This document shows, piece after piece, positions 61,128 through 64,000 of a stretch of 64,000 nucleotides of DNA (position 1 is its first letter; each line of letters begins with the position of its first letter). Under the pieces are notes generated by a model. The model did not search any database, was not told the DNA's origin, and saw only the letters and a program-made list of their open reading frames with translations. Source of the DNA: Archilochus colubris (Eukaryota > Chordata > Aves > Apodiformes > Trochilidae); contig CM041115.1 of assembly GCA_023079485.1 (NCBI GenBank), forward strand, positions 41,178,305 through 41,242,304, written 5' to 3'. The position numbers and the translations under genes are program-made.

Positions 61128-62357
61128 CCTACTTCTGGAACAGGAGAAACATAATGCCCATTTTCAAAAAGGTAAAAAAGACCCTGGGAATTACAGGCCA
61201 GTCTCACCTCTGTTCCCAGAAAGATCATGGAAAAGATCCTTCTATCCTAAGGCACAGGGAAAAGGTGGAGTTTGTTGTTGACAGCCAACATGGCTTCCTC
61301 AGTGGCAAGTTATGACCGACAGATTTGGTGGCTTTTTACAATAGGATCACAGCATCAGTGTACAAGAGGAGAGCAGCTGATGTCATATACCTGGACTTCT
61401 GAAAAGCATTGAACATGACATCCCAGTCTCCAAATCGGAAAGATATGGATTTTATGGATAGGCCACTGGTTGGATAGGGAATTGGCAGGATGGTCACACT
61501 GAAAGGGTTAAGGTCAATGGCTCCATATCCAAATGGAGCCCTGAGGCAAGTGGTATTCCTCAAGTGTCCATACTGGGACCCATACTGCTTTAACATCCGT
61601 GTTGTAGACATGGACAGTGGAATTGAGTGCACTCCCAGCAAATTTGCTGACTACACCAAGCTATGTGGTGTGGTCAACATGTTGGATGGAAGGAGTGCCA
61701 TCCAGAGGGGCCTTGACAGGCTTGAGACATGAGCCCATGCCAACCTCATGAAGGGAAGTCATATCCCCTTCTCTGCTTTTGTGAGAAACAACCTGGAGTA
61801 CTGTGTCCAGTTCTGGAGCTCCTAACACAGGAAGGATATTGGAGCTGTTGGACAAAGTCCAGAGGAAGGCCACAAAGATGATCAGAGGGCTGTAGCAGCT
61901 CTCTTATGAAGACAGTCTGAGAGAGTTGGCTGGGACTGCTCAGTCTGGAGAAAGCTTCAGGGTGACATTAGAGAAGTCTCCCAGTACCTGGAGGTGGCTT
62001 AAAGGAAAGGTGGGGAGGGACTTTTTACAAGAGTGTGTTGGGATTACTCAAGAGCAAGCAGCAGTAGAACAAGGGGTAATGGCTCTAGCCTGAAAGAGGA
62101 TAGATTTAGGTTAGAAATTAGGAAGAAATTCTTTAAAGTGAGGGTAGTGAGACGCTGGCACAAGTTTCCCACTGAAGATGTGGATTCATCCTCCCTGTAA
62201 GTGTTCAAATCTAAGTAGGATGGGGCTTTTAGCATGCTTTTAGCATCCTGGGTTAGTGGGAGGTGCCCCTACCCACAGGAGGGCTGTTGGAACTAGGTAA
62301 TATTTACTCTTCTTTTCAAACTAAACCATTTCATGACTCTATCATTCTTTGATTTCA
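61128..62357 (+). mobile_element. CR1 LINE, sense, 5'-truncated, internally deleted, broken reverse transcriptase
   Basis: The longest CR1 copy in the window, about 1.2 kb. Reading along the plus strand in several frames gives the expected order of ORF2 pieces: IMPIFKKVKKTLGITGQSH, then DSQHGFLSGKL, then AADVIYLDF. DMDSGIECTPSKFADYTKLC follows, with catalytic FADD changed to FADY at 61643-61654, then GRSAIQRGLDRLET. An abrupt jump leads to NNLEYCVQFWSS, and the end is TRGNGSSLKEDRFRLEIRKK and FFKVRVVRRWHKFPTEDVDS. Intact CR1 has roughly 80-100 further residues between RLE..A..NLMK and the LEYCVQ block, so about 270 bases have been deleted near 61755. The 3' end near 62357 shows worn octamers (CATGACTCTATCATTCTTTG). 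In-frame stops are frequent, so it is inactive. Confidence 0.93.
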
Positions 62358-62857
62358 CAGGTAATGTAAGACAGAACAGCACTGTTTTTTTTACAGCATG
62401 ATGTTGTTGATTTCCCAAGGATACAGAAGTAGAGAAGAGAAAGATGTATAATCTGTCCTTTAGACTGCCTAGATGTTACTTTTTTACTTCCTGCTTGGAT
62501 ACTTTAACGAAGTTTCCCTGCATGGTGACAGACTTACTGTGGCTTTGTAGATCAAAATTCATGTCACTATATAAATCTTGTCTCTCTGTATGTCACTTGC
62601 ATTTCGTATGTATTGATTATGCTGAAAATAATAATAAAGATCAAATTACATTATGTATCAGACAAAAATGTGTATGATTCATCACCTATAATATGACTGG
62701 GATTTGCTCTATCGCCTTTCCCAAGAATGCAAATCTAAACCATATATATGCTCTCTCTGACACTCTTGTGCATAACTATTATGTAACAAAATTTTTTCTG
62801 CAGGGATCTTTCCTTGAGGCAGGCAAATTCAGATCTATTTGTGTGTGCATATGTAGA
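62358..62857. other. AT-rich unique DNA, no gene seen
   Basis: Nothing recognised between the CR1 copy and the AT-alternating tract. Confidence 0.5.
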
Positions 62858-62928
62858 CACATACATAAATATATATATATATTTATATACACATATATGA
62901 ACATATATTTATATGTATATTTGTACAA
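62858..62928. repeat. ATATAC-type alternating low-complexity tract
   Basis: AT and ATAC alternation, similar in type to the tract at 6301-6380. It produces Tyr/Ile-rich translations that are artefacts. Confidence 0.8.
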
Positions 62929-63058
62929 ATTTATTTTATCAAAAAAGAAACGTTTTTTTACTTTCTATTAGTGTGAATCACACCATTTCTTGGGGTTTTG
63001 TCTGTTTTTTCAGCTGTGTTTAGGTTGTGCACATTTATGTTTTCTATTCCATTGTATA

Positions 63059-63213
63059 ATGAGACCCTATGTGCTGAGAGAGCTAGCAGATGTTATTGCT
63101 AGGTCACTCTCCATCATCTTTGAAACGTTACAGAGAACAGAAGAGGTGCCTGAGGACTGGAGAAAAGCTAATACCATTCCAACCTTCAAGAAGGGCAAGA
63201 AGGAGGACCCAGG
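63059..63213 (+). mobile_element. CR1 LINE internal fragment, lacking its 3' end
   Basis: One plus frame reads RPYVLRELADVIARSLSIIF, then EVPEDWRKANTIPTFKKGKK and EDPG. This is the CR1 ORF2 segment just upstream of the part at the start of the 61128 copy. It breaks off right after KKEDPG, where CR1 normally continues NYRPVSL, and no CR1 3' end follows. Loss of the 3' side is not what LINE insertion produces, so it must reflect later deletion or rearrangement. The two pieces overlap by only about 12 residues around the FKKGKK block and are in reversed order along the chromosome. Confidence 0.88.
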
Positions 63214-64000
63214 ATGCTCAAAATCTCCAAATATTTTCTAGGAAGCTGCGTTTCCATGCTTCACTTACAAAATACCATTATTTGGTGCTGAGCTTTGTCT
63301 TCTCATTTTCTGGTCTGCAGCATGAAAATATTGGAAACACTTTTGTATCTAGTAACACAATGTTTCCACAGGTACCACAGTCATAATCTGTAATATTAAT
63401 ACTTTCCATCAAAATAACCTATTTGATTTTCTCCTGTTTCTTGCTCATTTCTCCTAGTCAGGAAGTAAACTGTGAACAGAAGGATACTGCAAATTTTTAA
63501 CACAAAAAACCAGAGTATTTCACTTACCACAAACTGAGTAGATAAAGCTGATTTAATGGTAGAACATAAAAGCCAAGAGATCTTTATGGTATTTGTTAAA
63601 AATAGGGAAAGAATGTACTCAAAGGACACTGAAAGACAGATGGGAGGGGAGAGAGGAAAGAGAAGGACTTCTCACATGGAAAACATAGGAATAATTTCCT
63701 TATAACAAAGGTAACAACACTGCAAGATACTACTGACTGTGTTTATCTGTCCACATTTGAGCTGGGACATAACTAAATCTCTTATAAATACTTTTACTTT
63801 CCAGTTAAGTATCTTCTAAGTAGCTGCATTTGCTGAAATTAACAGCATAATTTTTAGTCAAAGTCTGTTTCTAGAACTGCCAATGCTCAATGTTTACAGT
63901 TGCTGCTGGTGAATGGTATACAAAAAGGCTCTTGCTTATACTTATTCCTATACAAACCAACGTCACTGCCTGAATCTGCTAAATTTCTTATCACAGGATC
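63214..64000. other. AT-rich unique DNA, no gene seen
   Basis: No exon or repeat recognised up to the window end. Confidence 0.5.

Noticed and set aside
1..64000. CRISPR arrays, operons, rRNA or tRNA genes
   Set aside because: No regularly spaced direct repeats, no tightly packed gene strings and no convincing tRNA B-box with cloverleaf were seen. The window is vertebrate-like.

Overview
The window looks like non-coding DNA from a bird nuclear genome, probably a neoavian bird. The evidence is the repeats. There are at least eight remnants of the CR1 (chicken repeat 1) LINE family, several with the CR1 3' signature of ATTCTATG-type octamers and readable pieces of its reverse transcriptase. 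There are also three solitary endogenous-retrovirus LTRs of types I recognise from bird genomes. The DNA between them is AT-rich, with homopolymer runs, T/G-rich tracts and microsatellites typical of vertebrate intergenic or intronic sequence. Nothing is bacterial or phage-like: there are no operons, CRISPR arrays or rRNA, and no tRNA was recognised.

Layout. 1-4.4 kb: a short antisense CR1 (453-712), an old plus-strand solo LTR (1458-2034) and two poly-A runs. 4.4-22 kb: essentially repeat-poor AT-rich DNA with a polypurine block (8843-8985), a T28 run, large A/C- and T/G-rich tracts near 11.8, 12.6 and 15.1 kb, and an AAT microsatellite. 22-40 kb: one antisense CR1 (22151-22543), a CpG-bearing open segment near 28.1 kb, a near-ideal CTCF-type motif at 34463-34477, a homeodomain-motif-rich stretch near 35.5 kb and a compound ATCT/AGATATAT microsatellite at 36.6 kb. 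40-43 kb: a repeat cluster with a solo LTR (40098-41136) followed by two CR1 copies facing each other tail to tail (41933-42757). 43-50 kb: AT-rich, repeat-poor DNA. 50.5-52.2 kb: an antisense CR1 split by a later LTR insertion. 52-64 kb: more CR1 pieces, including an internally deleted plus-strand copy (61128-62357) and an out-of-order fragment downstream of it (63059-63213).

No host protein-coding exon could be supported. Most longer open reading frames are pieces of CR1 or LTR, translations of T/G- or A/C-rich tracts, or frames that open on GTG or TTG, which vertebrate mRNAs rarely use. All recognised reverse-transcriptase fragments are broken. I therefore read this as a gene desert or a large intron. 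I did not find a new multi-gene biological system. The best leads are the CTCF-type site, the possible conserved elements, and the history recorded by the nested and rearranged repeats.
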